Below, one piece after another: positions 37,091 to 52,267 of a DNA stretch of 64,000 nucleotides. This stretch comes from Cardiocondyla obscurior (taxonomy: Eukaryota; Arthropoda; Insecta; Hymenoptera; Formicidae), in NCBI RefSeq assembly GCF_019399895.1, contig NC_091887.1:496001-560000 (forward strand). The letters are read 5' to 3'. The translations under genes were made by a program, and so were the position numbers. The notes under the pieces were generated by a model that was not told where the DNA came from, did not search any database, and saw only the letters and a list, made by a program, of their open reading frames with translations. Each line of letters starts with the position of its first letter. Position 1 is the first letter of the stretch.

Positions 37091-37134
37091 GTTATCGGCC
37101 AGTTATCAGTCAGTTATCAGCCAGTTATCACTTT
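37091..37134. promoter_or_regulatory. Four-copy 11-bp array of GATA-type sites
   Basis: Four consecutive 11-bp units start at 37091, 37102, 37113 and 37124, each beginning GTTATC (TGATAAC or CGATAAC on the other strand). The GATA core is the recognition sequence of GATA zinc-finger factors. The 11-bp period places the sites about one helical turn apart. Inferred intronic enhancer element. Confidence 0.45.
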
Positions 37135-40100
37135 GGCGGCAGCGGCTTTTCTTTTATTCTCTACGCGCTTAGTCATACGGCCGTACGTCCGATCTTAATT
37201 GGCTGTCGACGGCTTTCCGCGGCGCGGCCGTGTTATCCTCCCCCTGTCCATCTCTCAGTCGAGCGACCCTCGTTTTAATCGGGATTTCCCCGACAATGAG
37301 TGGAGGCGGCGCGCGTTTCTTCCCCGGGGAAGTGGAGAAGCGGTAAGAACGAGCTGTCGATGGAAGAGTTGGGTTAATTGGCGGGGCTTGGCGGTCGGCG
37401 CGGCCCTCCTCTCCCTCTTCATCTTCCATTCGCTTCTCTTTGCGCAGCGTTTTCCGTAATTTCCTGCTACCCGCGAGAAGCAAGCGATTTCAGTCGCGGA
37501 TAATAGACTCCGGAGCGAGAACGGGGAGAATGAAAGAGCTCGAAGAGTTCCGTATTTGAATAGTTGGTTGTCGCTAGTTTTCGAAATATGCATATTTTCG
37601 ACGTTTTTATTTTTTATTTTTTTTTGTTTTCGGCTAAGAATCGAGTCCCGCTCGATCTCGGAGTCGATTTCGACGCGGTGCTAATTTAGTTCCTCTATAT
37701 TTCACTGCTGACCCGTCGAAAAAAATCTTCGGAAATCACCGAGATTTGCATAATTCACGCAAACACTTAGTAAAATATTCAGGTTCTTTTTTTTTTTTTT
37801 TCTCTTAATGAATTAGCTGAACCACTCTGCTGTCCCGAGCGAGACTAGTCCCCTTCTCTTTTTCTTCGCGACCCATTGAAAATGGATTACGTTCCCGATT
37901 TTCAGTCGTGAATTATGCGAGTAAAATAAACCCGACGATTAATTTGCATTTCGCTACCGATCATCAAAAGCAGGCCCGGATCGATAGAGCGTCGTTTCTC
38001 GGTGTCTTAAAGCGGCACGGTCCGGCACAGGCGGCACGCGCTACCAAAAACCGGCTGGACGAGATCGCTTGTGGTCTCCGTATTGACGTGGCGTGGTTAC
38101 GGCCACTTAAGGAGCCCGGAAGGCCACACACTCGGTGGTTAATGTGTCCGAAAGAGAGAAAGAGAGGAGGACCGGACGAGATGAAACGAGACGAAAAGAG
38201 AACGAGAGCAAAATGTGCCTTTGAAAGACGCGCATTCAAACGGTCAAGCTCGTCCGAGAAAAAAAAAAGCGAGGGATTAGAATCGGCGTTTAGAATGAAT
38301 TTAAGAATGACTGAAATTTTTATCTTCAACGCTAAAGAGAGAGATCCGCTTCTCTTCGATTTCCAGTCGGTGTCCAATTACGCGTCTCGCAAGCTCGGTG
38401 ATTCACACGCGAGCGTTTCTCAATCGTAATTATGTAATAAAAGATTTCTCCCTTTCCTTGTCTATGTTTCGTATTAGTCGCTTTATAAAAACCGATCGCC
38501 TAAGAAACTTTTTAATTACGCGTGATTAAACGGCAGCCTGACAAAGGCTTCTTTCTTCGGCCGTTCTGCAAAATTCCATTCTTGGCCGAGAATTTTTTAA
38601 TTACAGCGAGAATTTAAGTATTTAAAAATTTATATTATTTCCTGATATTAGAATCATTATGTAATTAATATACATGTTATAAAAATTGAGATTTGTATAA
38701 AAAAAAATTACGTAACGTTTACGCGAGCAGCAAAAGTTGAATAGCTTCAAAATATCGGAGTTACTGAAATTCTCCTCGTGCCAACAAAATTTCTAGATAT
38801 AACGCCGAGAAGTTTATACATATTGACCATCGGCTTCAATATCTTTTTTTTTTTTTTTTCATGCTCCTATAACATTAATATATGTATAATATCTATAACT
38901 CACGACCTGTGAAACGTGCGCGCCAACCGTCGGCTCGTCCTTTAGCAATAACCCGGAATTTATTCGCGCCGGTGATATGAAATCGTATAATTAAAATCTG
39001 TCAAATGTGTCGGAACAACCGGCAAATATTTGAGCGAACGTTATTTGCCGAATTCTTCATCTGTCCCTGTCGCGTACAAAATTTCCTTGGCGCGTCAAAA
39101 GCGCGTGAAAGCGATTGGACGCTATGCCGACGATAATTAAAGCCGTAGTTGTGATATATATTTGTGAAGGCTCGTTATTTGCAGCGAGAGAATGCTGCGT
39201 ATTTATCAGCCGTCTCGATTCAATTCATTTGTGGAAATTAGCGTCGTTGCACCGCTCGACCGGCGCCGATCAGCGGGGCAGCGAAACATTTACTTGCAAA
39301 TTAAATCTAATCTGTCGTTATAACCTTTAACGCGTTAAATTATTAATTTAAAAAAAAGAAAATATTTTTTTTTTACAAATATAGAAGTATTTACGAGTTG
39401 CGAAATTTTAAAGTTCCGTGATTATTTATCACGGATTAATAATCGGCGAAACTACTTCGGACAAATATATAATTTTTCACATTATAAAATACCAATTGAC
39501 TTACTATCGGTCGTATAGTAATCGCTCCGACTCGAGCGAATTCTCAAGTTATGATCGAAGAGATTTCGCAAACAATGCAAATTAACTTCGTCTGATAATC
39601 CGTCATCCGTCCCGGCGTCTTTTTGCAGTTGGGAGCCGCGCATTCCACCGGTATACAATTAGCTCGCGGAATTTCCGATGCCTTGATGCGCCCGGTTTCG
39701 CTTTATTGCGATTTAACGTTTGCAAATCGACAGCAACGGACCGAATTTCCCGATCCTCGCAATACTCGCGCCGAAGGAGGAACAGGGAGGACGCGCGTTT
39801 CGAATTGCAGAACACGACGCGGGGTCCAAGTATTACCGAGCTAACGAGCGCTCAGTTATTTGAAAGGCAATTCGCGCGCAACCGATTAAACAATGCGACA
39901 CGGCACCGCTTGACAATGTAATTGCAGAGTATCCGGCCGATGGTTAACCCACCCTGGTCGAGCTACAGTTCTCTCGCGTTTCAGTCGAAATCGCGCCGAA
40001 CGATCATTTCAACAACGTCGGACCGCGTGGTTTTTCGACGCGGTTATGAAATCTCCGCTTCATTCTTATAATTAAACGTCTTTATTTTTATATACAACAA

Positions 40101-40895
40101 CTGCAAACAGACCGAACGAGCATAAAATTAATAAATGGATTTAATTGATGATCATTTTTTTTTTTTTTATAAGAAAAAAGGGAAAAGGTGGATTAATCGC
40201 ATTATCATTTTTAAATCCTTTCACGTTTTTACAACGAAGGGAACGCTTTCAGAATTCGCTAACGTTACGCGCGGATTTAATTTCTTTCGACGATATACAT
40301 ATGTGGAAATTTATTTGGATTGAAACTGAGAACCGAGAGAGAGAACGGAGAGCTGAGAGATGAGAATTAAACATGCCACCGCGAACGTAGCATCAACGAG
40401 ACATCGTCGGTTTAATCCCGGAATTGTCTACATTGCACGCGTAAGTGCGTTCGACACATGTCGCTCGAATAGTTCTACCGCAGAATGCTAAGCGTATGCA
40501 CGTTCGCGCAGAGCAGAACCCCCGACAGCGCGTGATTTCGAGTGGCTATGGTGCGGTGTAACGCAGTACCGCGCATGAATAGTCCATCCACGATTAATTA
40601 CGTGATTGACCGTCTCGTTAACGAGGTAAAGAAGCGTGACGTTAAAATACGTGATTTCCAGCCCGTTTAATTACCGCAGTTATCACAAATGAAGACGCGG
40701 GTGATGGATAATGATCGATGCAGAGCAAAAATAATTATATTCGTCGTTTACAATGTAGCATGACTCTTTATCATTCGCTCCGCGAACAGTACTTTATTAA
40801 AAAGTTGTAGGACGAAATAAGAATACCGGTGAGACGTAAAAAAAATTATTAGACGCCCGAAACTAAAACTTATTGTTACGAATTTCTTTTAAAAA

Positions 40896-40918
40896 TTTTT
40901 TTTTTTTTTTTTTTTTTT
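40896..40918. repeat. Poly(T) tract
   Basis: A run of 23 T residues immediately preceded by five A residues. Confidence 0.9.
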
Positions 40919-42826
40919 AATTGATAAATCGATTATTTATAACGTCAAGATGAAAGAAGGTTGTCAGTTGGCTACGACTGCAACCCTCGGTATCTTTCTC
41001 CATCTTCTCATGTTTATGACAAACGTTCCTAACGCGGCGGTAGGTTGCATCGTCTCATTGTTCCGCAGGGTCGGCGCTCGCCCTCTCGGCTCGTCCCTAG
41101 TACCGTTCTTTGTTTAGAGAGTTTTGAGGGACCTGGCGGTTTGCGGCTTTAAGACGAGGTCAGAGTCGCGGTAATGTTGAACCGCGTTCTACGTTCCCTT
41201 GTCGTCTTTTTAAAGATTCACGTCGGTGGTCGGGAGAGAAATTGTGGGACGAAACGAGAAAAAGAAGGCGCAAGTAGAGAGAAAGACGACGAGGAGGCGT
41301 CCCGCGAGATTCTATGCGGTGCGCTGCCGCCTGTCGCGTGCGTCTACCACCAGGCATGGAACAACATGCAGATTGCCGTTTCGTAACTGTATTCAGTTTC
41401 ATCAAAGTGCGCAACAACTTTACTGTTGCTTGGGGAAATTTTTGGCTATTTTTCTGAAATTCTGACTACGAGGTAAAACGCCGCAATTGATGGAACGCGA
41501 TGGAATTCTAGTTGCTATTTTTTTATCCTCGTCACTTTACACGATTTGTTATTTTTTTTGATACCTTCTTATTTTATCGAGGGGCACAAGTTTCGCCGTC
41601 GCTAATGCCGGGACAAATAAACGAGATTATGTACGGTCATCAAAAGCACGAGTCGCCGCTGCGCCCTAGCCCTCCCTCCCCTTTTAAGAGCCCCTTGCCG
41701 CTCGCAATTTCGTTTCTGAAAATTTCGAGCCGTTCTTTACGAGTCCCGCTTCGACCGTCGTCAATGACGTCTCGAGAAGATCGTAATCCCACTGTAATAA
41801 AATTCGAATTGTCGGCGAACAAAGCGGGGGATTTCTACCGGATAAGGTTCCTTTTTTTTTTTCTTTTTTTTTCTTTTTTTTTTTCTTGAACGCAGACTCG
41901 CCTCTTCCTCGCTCTTTTCGAAACTTTCCACCGAGCCTTTCCTCTCAAATCTATTGGCCGCGGCCATTGTTATTCGCGGCGCAAGTTATAGCAAGGGTAA
42001 CAGTGCCTCCTCGCGCCAATTTCCGTGCCTTCGGCAGCGACTATCCAACCGGCGCGGAGATGACGCTTAATTGCTTAGTCGTGTCGAGTTCGCGTGTTAA
42101 TTGATTGGATTTCTTAGGGAAAACTTTCTCCGCGATCGGCCGCTCGAGTGCGATAGCATAATAATTTCCCGCCCAGGGTCGGCGACCGCGACAACGACAG
42201 CGGAATGAATAAATTGTACGGAGGTGCGAGAAGTTCCTTAAGCCCCTCGGTGAAACCGCGCCGGCGATGATTGTTCTTCATTAATCGCGGTTGCGATCTG
42301 TCAACTCGGCGGAACATCGATCGAAAGACTCGCGCGTGATTACCCTACGAATCTCGATGCGAAATCACGTCCAATTAAACTCTCATTCGAGCGATCTTGT
42401 AGACATTCCGTCGACGCTCTAAGTAATTCCATAAAATCGCCAAAAAGATTCCCACCGATGGAAGAATGAAATAATAATAATTAAATGCTATACCTATTAG
42501 TAGCTTAATTGAAAACGTTTGCCGGACGACGTACGTCGAAATATTGGCCCCGTTCGCATCGCGACTTGTAAAAATCTGTCGCGTTGTTTACATATTGACT
42601 CCGCCGGTCTTTATTAGCAGGCGGCTAATTTCCCCGTGGCAAAACGCGCTCTGATAAATCGCGAGCGGAATGAGTAATAAGCGACGGCGCCGCCGTACGG
42701 AATACGTAACGGGGGATGTACCGAGAAAGGGTGGGCGACAGGAGTCGAGAAAAGAAATAGAGACGTCGCGCAGCTTGCTTCGCGAGGGGAAGATATCCGG
42801 GGCCTCCCGGTGTCGTTGCGGAAGCA

Positions 42827-42876
42827 AGAAAACTCGCGTACCGCGCGCATTAACGGCGGCACAAATTATCAGCGGC
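42827..42876. repeat. Diverged 50-bp duplicate, copy 1
   Basis: Aligns without gaps to 43801-43850 at 38 of 50 positions, sharing AGAAAA, TCGCGT, ATTAAC and GCACAAAT blocks at fixed spacing. With one indel the similarity extends about 20 bp to the left through a shared CCCGGT. An old repeat or a duplicated regulatory module. Confidence 0.5.
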
Positions 42877-43800
42877 AACTTGCCTGCATCGGTGAGACCT
42901 CCTCTTTGATTGAAAAGAAGCGGGATTTAACGCGCGCGGCCAAGGTAAACGACTTGAACGGCCGCAATTCGGAATAGGCTGGCGCTTTCGCGATCGTTGA
43001 AGAAAATAATTGAGGCGAGTAGCCTCGTCAACGGATCGATATCCCGATCTTTTCTCTGCGATTATTCCTCGAGGAGCTCCATCTTTTAATTACCTTAGCG
43101 AAAGGTCCTCATTAATGCTTTTTTTACGGTCGGCTTTAAATCGTCAAGTATTTGTAATTACGCTCGGATATTCCGACGTGCGTCAATTAATCGCGGGATT
43201 CAATCGTATTTTACCGTAAAATTTACACACAAGATCTTTTTCGAACAGTAAAATGTAAAAAAGAGAGAAATACATAATTGAAATGTGATGCAATTGAAAA
43301 GTGAAAGCTCACCTGAAAGCAGATTTTATTCATCTATTTTATGTATAAATTATTAGCCATTCACGGTTATGAATTAATGATCCTTCAAATGATTCACAAA
43401 GATATAAATGTTAACATCGATTACGCGGGTCTTTTCCTCGTGACTTTTCTCTGCCGTGTATAAAACAATATTAAATTCGAAACGAATTCTGAACAGTTCT
43501 GTCTTTCTGCATCGCGCATCACAAATCATTATGAATTACTGCTGTTTTATATTACGAGTTCCTCCTCCACCCCCTTCTCTCTCTCTCTCTCCAGATCTTT
43601 ATATATTACATATTTTATCTTCCGCGATGCTTTGCTGTACTTCAAAACACGATTCGGCGTGAGGGATCGTAAGTTACTGGAGCGGGGTTAATGTTTCTCC
43701 CGCGGTGAACGATCGCGAGAGCGCGACAAGGGCAAAAAGCGGAAAACCGCTTCTCCGCCGCGACGGCGGCTCCTGCGTCCCGGTAACTCCGGCGGGAGGA

Positions 43801-43850
43801 AGAAAAGTCGCGTGTCAGGGGGATTAACTGCCGCACAAATCATCGGAGGC
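43801..43850. repeat. Diverged 50-bp duplicate, copy 2
   Basis: The partner of 42827-42876, 974 bp downstream in the same orientation. The conserved blocks (ATTAAC, GCACAAAT, ATC, GGC) are spaced identically in both copies, while the positions between blocks differ. Confidence 0.5.
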
Positions 43851-45406
43851 GGTTCGTAACCAGCCGGTCGCGCTCTAAACCCCCCCCGTGTCCCTCTTCG
43901 GCCCGCGTGCAAGACGGGAATTCTAGAGCAGCGGGTAGTACTCACGGCGATTGCGCCATTCGCCGCATCGGGTGCATCGGCGGCCGACTTCCGGTAGACG
44001 AGGGCCCATCGGACCTGGGGCAACGTACGGTCTCGCGGTAGCCTAAGGTGATTGGTGGTCCCGTACTTTGGGAACGTGACCGCACGACACGCGGTCGTTG
44101 GAATTTATCGTGACCGAGCGCTTCCCTCCTCATCGATCGACATATTATAATAGCGGTGGCGAAAGACTTTGCGCTTCGCGGTTGTTAAATCAAAACGACT
44201 TGACGTTTCACTGGCCCGCTTTTAAAAATTATAGTCTCGTGACTGAAAATTTTTTTTCAACCAAATCGTTAAGAGATCCTGATAAATTGCCGAGAAAATA
44301 GAACGCGGCTATTTTAAACGAGCATTCTTTTTTATTTTTGTTCTTGATTTTTTTTTTATAACAGTAAAATTTTTCCCTGCAGTCGCAAAGTGCACATAGC
44401 GATGTATATTTTATCTCTGTAATTTTTATAGAAAGTGAGCTGTAAAAATCGATACTTCCCCGTATGCGGGTTATTTATTTTTTCTGCTATTTTTAATAAT
44501 TTCGATGCAAAACCTAGTCCGCGCGCCGCCGCTTAATGGTATTTTGATTTCGTGTTTTCATTGGCCGTCACGCGTCGATTTTGTCGTTTTCTGCCGCGCG
44601 TTGCCCAACTACAGAGACTCCCCCCCGCTATTATTAGCCGAATGTTTATTCGCCCTCGTCACCCTGGTACGAGTATGATGCATCGCGTTGCATTCTATCG
44701 GAAACGTCATATCGTGTGCCGCTCTCATTGAACGTAGGCAAGTCACGCAAATATTTCCTTCGATAACAAAGCTTAATCAATTTTAATGTTATAATTATCG
44801 TTGTTGTCGGCCCCATCAATTATTCCCGTCTCTTAATTAGCTCGCGTCCTCTTAATTCGCCACGAGCCTTTAATCTTTTATGCTAACCAGCTCGTGCGTG
44901 GATTATTAATTTCGGTAATGACGATTATCTGATTTGGCAACTGTTGTTTCCCGCGTTATCGCTGTTTATAGATTTTCTAGAGTGCTTCCTACGGTGTTTC
45001 GCGGACGCGCGCGGGCGCCGCGTATTTTATTTCCGCGCGACGGAAATTAGCCGGCGGTAAAGAGGCGGGTCGTTGCGCCGACGTTAAGCCCCGCCGTAGA
45101 ATATCGCGGGATTACGACAAAGATTCCGACCTGTGGGCGGAGAAGTCAAATTCGATTAGCGCCGGTAATATCTCTCTTTTACGTCCGGGCGCGAGAACGG
45201 AAGCGTTGGGCTTGATCCGCAAAGTTATTCTGTTTCTGGGATGCTGGAAACTTCCCGTTGATTCAATTAGGGTCGGTTTGATAGAGTCGCGATGAAGAAT
45301 GCGAACGTTGTTTTGTATTAATGTCTGCAAACAGTGTCTACGTGGATTCGCAGTCGTAGTTTTGAATATTAATTAATTTTATATGCAATATTAATAATGC
45401 AGTAGG

Positions 45407-45422
45407 TATATATATATATATA
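45407..45422. repeat. (TA)n microsatellite
   Basis: Eight TA units followed by a T run. Confidence 0.85.
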
Positions 45423-48400
45423 TTTTTTTTTTTATGCGCTGCAAACGAATCTCTAGAGAGATAATAAATCTTAATTTTTTATCGATATTGCGCTCACATG
45501 TATTATTATATGTGTGTGACAGATAATTGATTACGTATGTAGATTGAATGCAGTTTTTCGGAAATTGGTTAACCTTTGTTACATTTGCATTGTCGCACAG
45601 TAATCTCGTAACGATTGCTCGATCATGCGCTTAACGATAAAATACGATTTCTTTCTTTTTTTATTTTGTTTTCTTTTTTTTTTTTTTACGGAATAATGCC
45701 AACGAAGTTATAGCACGTACATGTATTTTGCATTACGATGAATTAATTAATTACGCTCGCGCCAATAGACCGGATTCTTCAGAGATGATTTGCGCGTATA
45801 CAGCGGAAATGTATACCAACGCGTCTACATTAATCCCTCCCTCTCTCTCTCTCTTCTTCTCTCCTCTCTCCCCTGTTTTGCAATTCAATCTGTACGCGCA
45901 GGGTCTATTAAGCCGTGGCTTTGATTGGTAGGGACCGAAGTACATTAATTGGATAAAAATTAGCAGTTATTAACACAATTATCTCGGAGATGCGATTGAT
46001 CAGATCGAATGTTTGTTGGCCGATGTAATTCGAGCGAAATGGAAAATACGATCGGAGCGGCATTTCATCGGGATTGTCGCGATTCGACGAGTATTTCGAA
46101 ATAGGAGATTGACCGCGCGTCATCGTCCGCACGCAACGCGATTGCTCAGCGGAAGTGATACCGAAAGAATGTTACGTCGATATCAATGCAATGACCGAAG
46201 CCTAATATAACTGTGCCGCAAGAAACATCATGTGTCGTAGTTAATATTTTATCGCGCGTACGTTTCGTTGCATTTGCATTTTTTAATCGCGACGTAATTT
46301 TGATTTGGTTTACATAATTAAAAAGAATCATTGGGGGTGATTAGGTACGCGTATGCATTTGACGTTTTTGTTTGCTTAACAAGCAGAGGCATCGGATTGG
46401 TCTTTAACGTATTGATTAATCGGCCAATATTGTTGGAAATTACGTCGCATTTGCTACTTGTGTGCGCGCGACGTGCGTGTATCGTGTACTCGCGGCCAAT
46501 GTCCGCAATCAGTCTCTAAGCATCATCATTCTCCTGTACATATAACCACGTATAGATTCCGAGATGGACGCAATTCTCTCGGGATAATCTGCATACATGC
46601 AAAGATGCATATATGCAAATGCAGCCAGATACTGTAGACACAGTTGCCAGTCGTAATCAGGTGAATTAGCACACGACATTCACGTTCGCGCGACGATGAT
46701 TCACGGCATAGTGTACACCTTGTCATTTGCATGAAAGAAACAGCTCTTCAAATATATCGAAAGAATATTTTTAGGCGCATGGCGCATCTCGGCATAAGTA
46801 ATAACGATTATTAATTACTGAATTATACGCTGCTGGCAAACATATCTTTTAATTCATATCATTCTCCGAAGCCTTATAATAGTACTTGAATTTTTTTTAA
46901 CTTGTCGAACTCGGAAATTATTCTTTAATTAAAAAAATTAGAAAAAAAAATTAATTAATTAACTAATTAATTAATAGTTCGAGAAAAATGCGCTTTGTAA
47001 ACGAATACAGGAGGAGAGATTGACAAAGCGTAAGAAACTAATCCCGCGATACGTGAGCGCGATGCAACATCGTCCGTTCTAATTTCCAACGGCGGAGGGA
47101 AGGGTGGAGGAGAGCTCGGCTCTCGTTAGGCAATATCGAGCCTAATCTCGTCTGGCGTGGCGGAATCGTGCTCTCAAACCGCCGTCGAGGAACGAGAATC
47201 GAATAGCGCGAGGATCCTCCTGCTACCGTCGATAGCGGCGGACAGCTCGGAATGGGAAGTGAACCAAGAGAACGGTAACGAGAGAACGCGGAGAGGAAGA
47301 GAGAGAAGAGGAGAGAAAGAGAGAGAGAGAGGGTCAGAGAGACCCCGAACAAATACGATTTCGACGACGATCGACCGTCGAACTCACCGCATTTCGTCGA
47401 CGTGTTAATCCCTTTATCTGTATTGCTCCCTTTTACACACGTGCCTCCCAATTCCCTCCGGTTGCCCCGGGGCTCCTTTCCTTCACATGTTTTATTCTCC
47501 TTTCATCTTTCACCTGCTTTTTCTCCCTTCCCCCTTTTTTTTTTTTTTTATCCTGTCTTCTTTCCATCAATTGCCGTTTTCTCTCACTCGTTTCATTTAC
47601 GCTCGACAGTTTTTCCGACTCCGACAGAGGTCCGGGCGCGAAAATTAAGTCGGTATCTTATTACGGAAATCGTCGGAAACGAAGGGTTTCCCCGTCTTCC
47701 CTTTTTATTGGCAATTTTATACCTCGCGCGCGAAATATAATTAAAATTTCTATGTAACTTTACGACGCGTAATATGATAATGTAGAATTATGAGGAGTTG
47801 CTCGGGTAACATTTCTATTCTACTTAATCCAGCGTCGTGTTTCCAAAATTCTACAAGTTTCTCTGGATATACCCTACTCTCACGTGAAGACGCGGAATGT
47901 CTTCATTACGCTTTCTCTACATAAAGTCTATTATCTTCTCAGCGCAATGACGCCTTTCGATCGGCCGTTAAACGCGATGCGCGTCAAGCACACTTTGCCT
48001 CGAGCGCATCGCCATTATCCAGCGTGGTAGCGACAGCTTTACGACAGCTCGGAGTGCGGACGAGATGCTGTAGGGAAAATCGCGAAGAGCGAGAAATTTA
48101 TAAATCCATTTACACATGTATATCGACGTCGCGCGCGGCGGGTATGAGAGAGCAAGTGCGCGGGATGCCGTAAAACTGGCGCATCACTTGTTTTTTTTTT
48201 TTTTTATTTTTTATTACCTCTGAGTTGTTTCCACATTAGCGAGAGACTATAAAGAGACGTAGAGATTATTCTGAATCTCTTTAGCATTGTACACGTTCTG
48301 TTAACGCATCACTAAATAAAAAAAAAAAATTAAAAAAAAACTATAACAATCTACTTGCATACCGAATAGGTTTGCTAATTATTCTAATAATTATACTACT

Positions 48401-51400
48401 AATTATAGCCACGGTCTCTCATCGGCTTTAATTAATCGCTTTGGACACTTGACATTAATCGACAAGTGATTGTCGAATTGTTAAAATAATTTTACTAAGC
48501 CGTAATAAAAAAAAAAAAAAAAAGAAAATCTGATCAGCCGGTTATACGCCCGCGTTCGAGGGGACGTTGCGTCCTCGTGCTGCTTTATTGAGGGTGCCAC
48601 GTGCCGCGCCGCAGAAACTATATGTTTTACATCTGTTCGCGCGCACCGCGTCCGGGGCCGCTAAAATAGAGTCCGCGCGTTTATCGTATGTGGGGTGTCT
48701 CGGATACATAACACCATAACCGTGGCCGGCGAGTTATTTGGACGCGACCGCCGGTTATTTTCACGATGCCGCCTTCGGTGCTCTCGAACGGGAGGCGCTC
48801 GATGGCGAATTGCGGGGATCGGCACGTCGCGCAATTGCGCGTGAAAACGATTATAAAAGATCGCGATCGTTAATAAATTTAGATATTTTAATTTTTTTTT
48901 TTAACGAAAAAAAGTCTAAAGAAAATTCTTCGATTGGGAACAAGTCAACTCTCTTTCTCTCTTTCTCTCTATTTTCTTTTCCTCCACGCAAACGAATTCG
49001 TGAAACGATATCCGTCCGTACGAAAGAAAATGGCGATAATCGAATGAAAAAGCGAGCGAGAAACGCGCGCAACAATTTTGCGAGCTTAAATCGAATTGCA
49101 CGCTGATGGCAAAGTGTTAACTCGCAATGTACGTTCATTCGAATTACACGGATAAAAATTACAAAAGAATAAAGGCCGGTTATGATGCTACGAACGTTTT
49201 GCAATTGCTACGCTGCAAAATGCATGTTCCCGATTGATAATCGATCCGAGCAGCCTCGATACGTTTGCCTATTAAATTTCATTTGTTCATGCTCGATAAA
49301 TGGATAAATCGCGAAAATCGTGCGCCCCGAGGCGCGCAATAGCCGGCGCAAAGCTGCAATCAAATTCGTATCTGCAATATTCAAACTATCGAGTCGTCTA
49401 AATGGCAGAATAGAAGTTTATACGCGCTCTTTTGAGCAATATCTTCCCCGTTAAATATTTTTAAAGCTAAATTATTTTTCAACAATTTCGTTAGCAATAT
49501 ATAATTAATTACAGCAATTAAATAATATAAATCAAATCTAATAATCTAATATCATAACTAATTTTTTTTATATTTTATTTTATTCCGCTTTGCTATAAAT
49601 TTTTTTTTTTTAATTTATTGTATACCTACTATTTTAAACATAAATGGAAATAATAATTCAGAAATATCAAAGTCTTGTTTCGAATATTTTACATCGAAGA
49701 AAAAACGTAAATCGTATCTGCCATTCGTCAACTCATCTCGTCTATTAATATTAAAAGAATTTTATATTAATACCTCTCTCAAGGCAACCGTCTAAAACGT
49801 TCGTCGCTACATAATTCATGTATCTTTCTTACATTATACGACGACCCGCTCCATATGGATGCCACACTTGTGGGACACTTTACAGCATTCGTCTCGCGAA
49901 GAGAAAAATTACAAAAGTATAAACCGGGGAATCTCTAGATGTTCGATATTTAACTGTAGAAAAAAAAATCTCCTAATCTTTTATTTAATCCCAAGACGTT
50001 TTCTTTTCGAATAATAATCAATAATTTTATCGTAAAATAAAAAAATAGTTGTCGAAGATTAAATAATAAATAACTCTCGAAAATTGATTAAGTTCGTCGA
50101 GCATCGGGGAGATCTTTGTTGACCGAAAAGTTGTAGGTGTAGACAATGCTTGCGAGCATTCATTCATATTTTCAATATGTAAGAAAGCGTAAGAGTACGT
50201 TTAATGTAAATACGGTGCTACATCCATCGCGTTTTTGGCAAACATACGCATTCTTCGCACGCGCTGACTTAGATCATTCTTGAAGGCTGTGTTGAGTTTG
50301 AACTGAACTCTAGCCAGGAACGAGAGCAAAGGGGGGTGGGAGCGAAGAAGGGCGCGCGGGGGGGTGGAATCTGCCAACGTTGCTGAATTTATTATTCCAG
50401 ACAGCCGATAGCACCGCGAACTTTTGCAGCGGGAAAAATCGGCGGAGTTTCGCTCAGAGCGGGTCGTTACTCTGAGAAACTTTTCGATGTCTCTCTCCGG
50501 GGCCGAAGTTGCGAAACGTCGCCGAAAAAAGAATTCGGCTAGAGTCTCGCGGCAACGTCTGGACACACTTTGCGAGAATTTTCCGGCGAGCAATAAGATA
50601 GCAAATTGTTCGACGATACTCCGCTCGCGAGTTCGCATGTCGACAATATGGGATCGGTTATTTCGTACGCGATCGTGCCATTTTTATTGATTAAAAAAAA
50701 GGAAATCTAATTCGTATATAGAATCCGTATATTTTCCTCTTATAAAATAACTATTCTATTCAGCAAGGACTTATATATAAAAATCTGTGTAAGAACCTAT
50801 ATAAATAAAATTATTCTTATTTATGCTTGTCGTGCTTGGCATATTTTTCAAGGGCAGTGTATTCGCTGGACTTTATACCCCGATTGTATACGGATTTTCT
50901 TGATCTTTTTCTAAGCCGTGCACGCATTCTCGACGGAAGCATGCTGAATTTTTGAACAGCCATGGTGTAGGTTTCGTGAAACGTACGGTATTGACATGCA
51001 TCGCGAGTTGTCTTAAATTCTTGTGGATTTAATTTGTCAATTATATATTACGCACATTGTGACGTAAATTAAATGAAGCTCTATTATCTCTAAGCAGCCG
51101 CTTGGTATTTTTAAGTCGCGTTGAAGATAAGAAAAAAATTTTTTTTTAATGTTAATTGTTTGTCGGAAACATTGTGCGACGGAAATGATAGAGGCTCCCG
51201 CAGGAAATTGCGCACGAACGATATTATGGAATTATTCAGGACCGTGAAGAAGGGAACGAACAAATGACTTTATGGTAGTAAAAGTCTATGCAGTCGGCGG
51301 TCGAAAGTTGATACAAAGTTTCGCTAATAACTGAATTTCTTCGCGTATCTCTTATAACGCGAATCCCGAGTTCGATCGTACTTCATTAGTGCGTTGACTT

Positions 51401-52267
51401 TTGGCAAATATTATCTTTATTAGTTCTCTTGTGTCCCCTGGGAAAAGTTCTTCTGTACTACGGCTTGATTGAGACCTGATTCCAGCCCGACGCTTCTTGA
51501 ATTCCTAATGAAGCCCTATTGAAACTGCTAATACTCCGTTTCGCGAACGTTGAAAGAAATATGAATGACGTGATTATAAATGGCCAAAGTCCGCACTTTC
51601 GAAATTTTTCAATGGCAAGACTATCGTTCGCATTACATCCTTTTACTTTCTTTGCCGGTGGAATAATTAAGCACTTGCAACGTTATAAATTGACATTATT
51701 AGCATAATTGCGGTGAGTAAAAAAAATTAATCAAATTGATAAGAGACTACTACATGCGTAATACAAAAGAAAAATAAATATATATTTCCGCTGTAAGTAT
51801 AAAATATAATATATCAACATTTTCTAAATTAATATTGAAATCGTGCAAGTTCTACGAATATGATATGCTGTATCGTATTCATCGGACTTAATAATTCCAC
51901 AGATGATCTCCTTGTGCTTTTCTTCCTCGCTTTCCGAGGCTTTAATCCCTACCATTCTCGAATCTAGCCAAGACTAATATCGGATTTGCGTAATCTTGAG
52001 AGCATCGATCTTGTCTGATCTGTTGAAACAGATGGCGGCTTTAAAGTTGACTTTAGATTTTCACGCAACTTATCTGATTCTTCCCGCCGGTAACAAAAGG
52101 AAAGACCTGAATTTTTCATTTTAAGATAAGAATTTGTCGAGTCGATAATCGGAATTCGTGGTAATACGGTATCATATAAGATTCTAATAAAATTAACGAT
52201 CTCCGGTAATACGTAAAGTTTAATTTTATATTTCTAGTCATGTTTGAGGCAAAAAGTATTGAATTAG

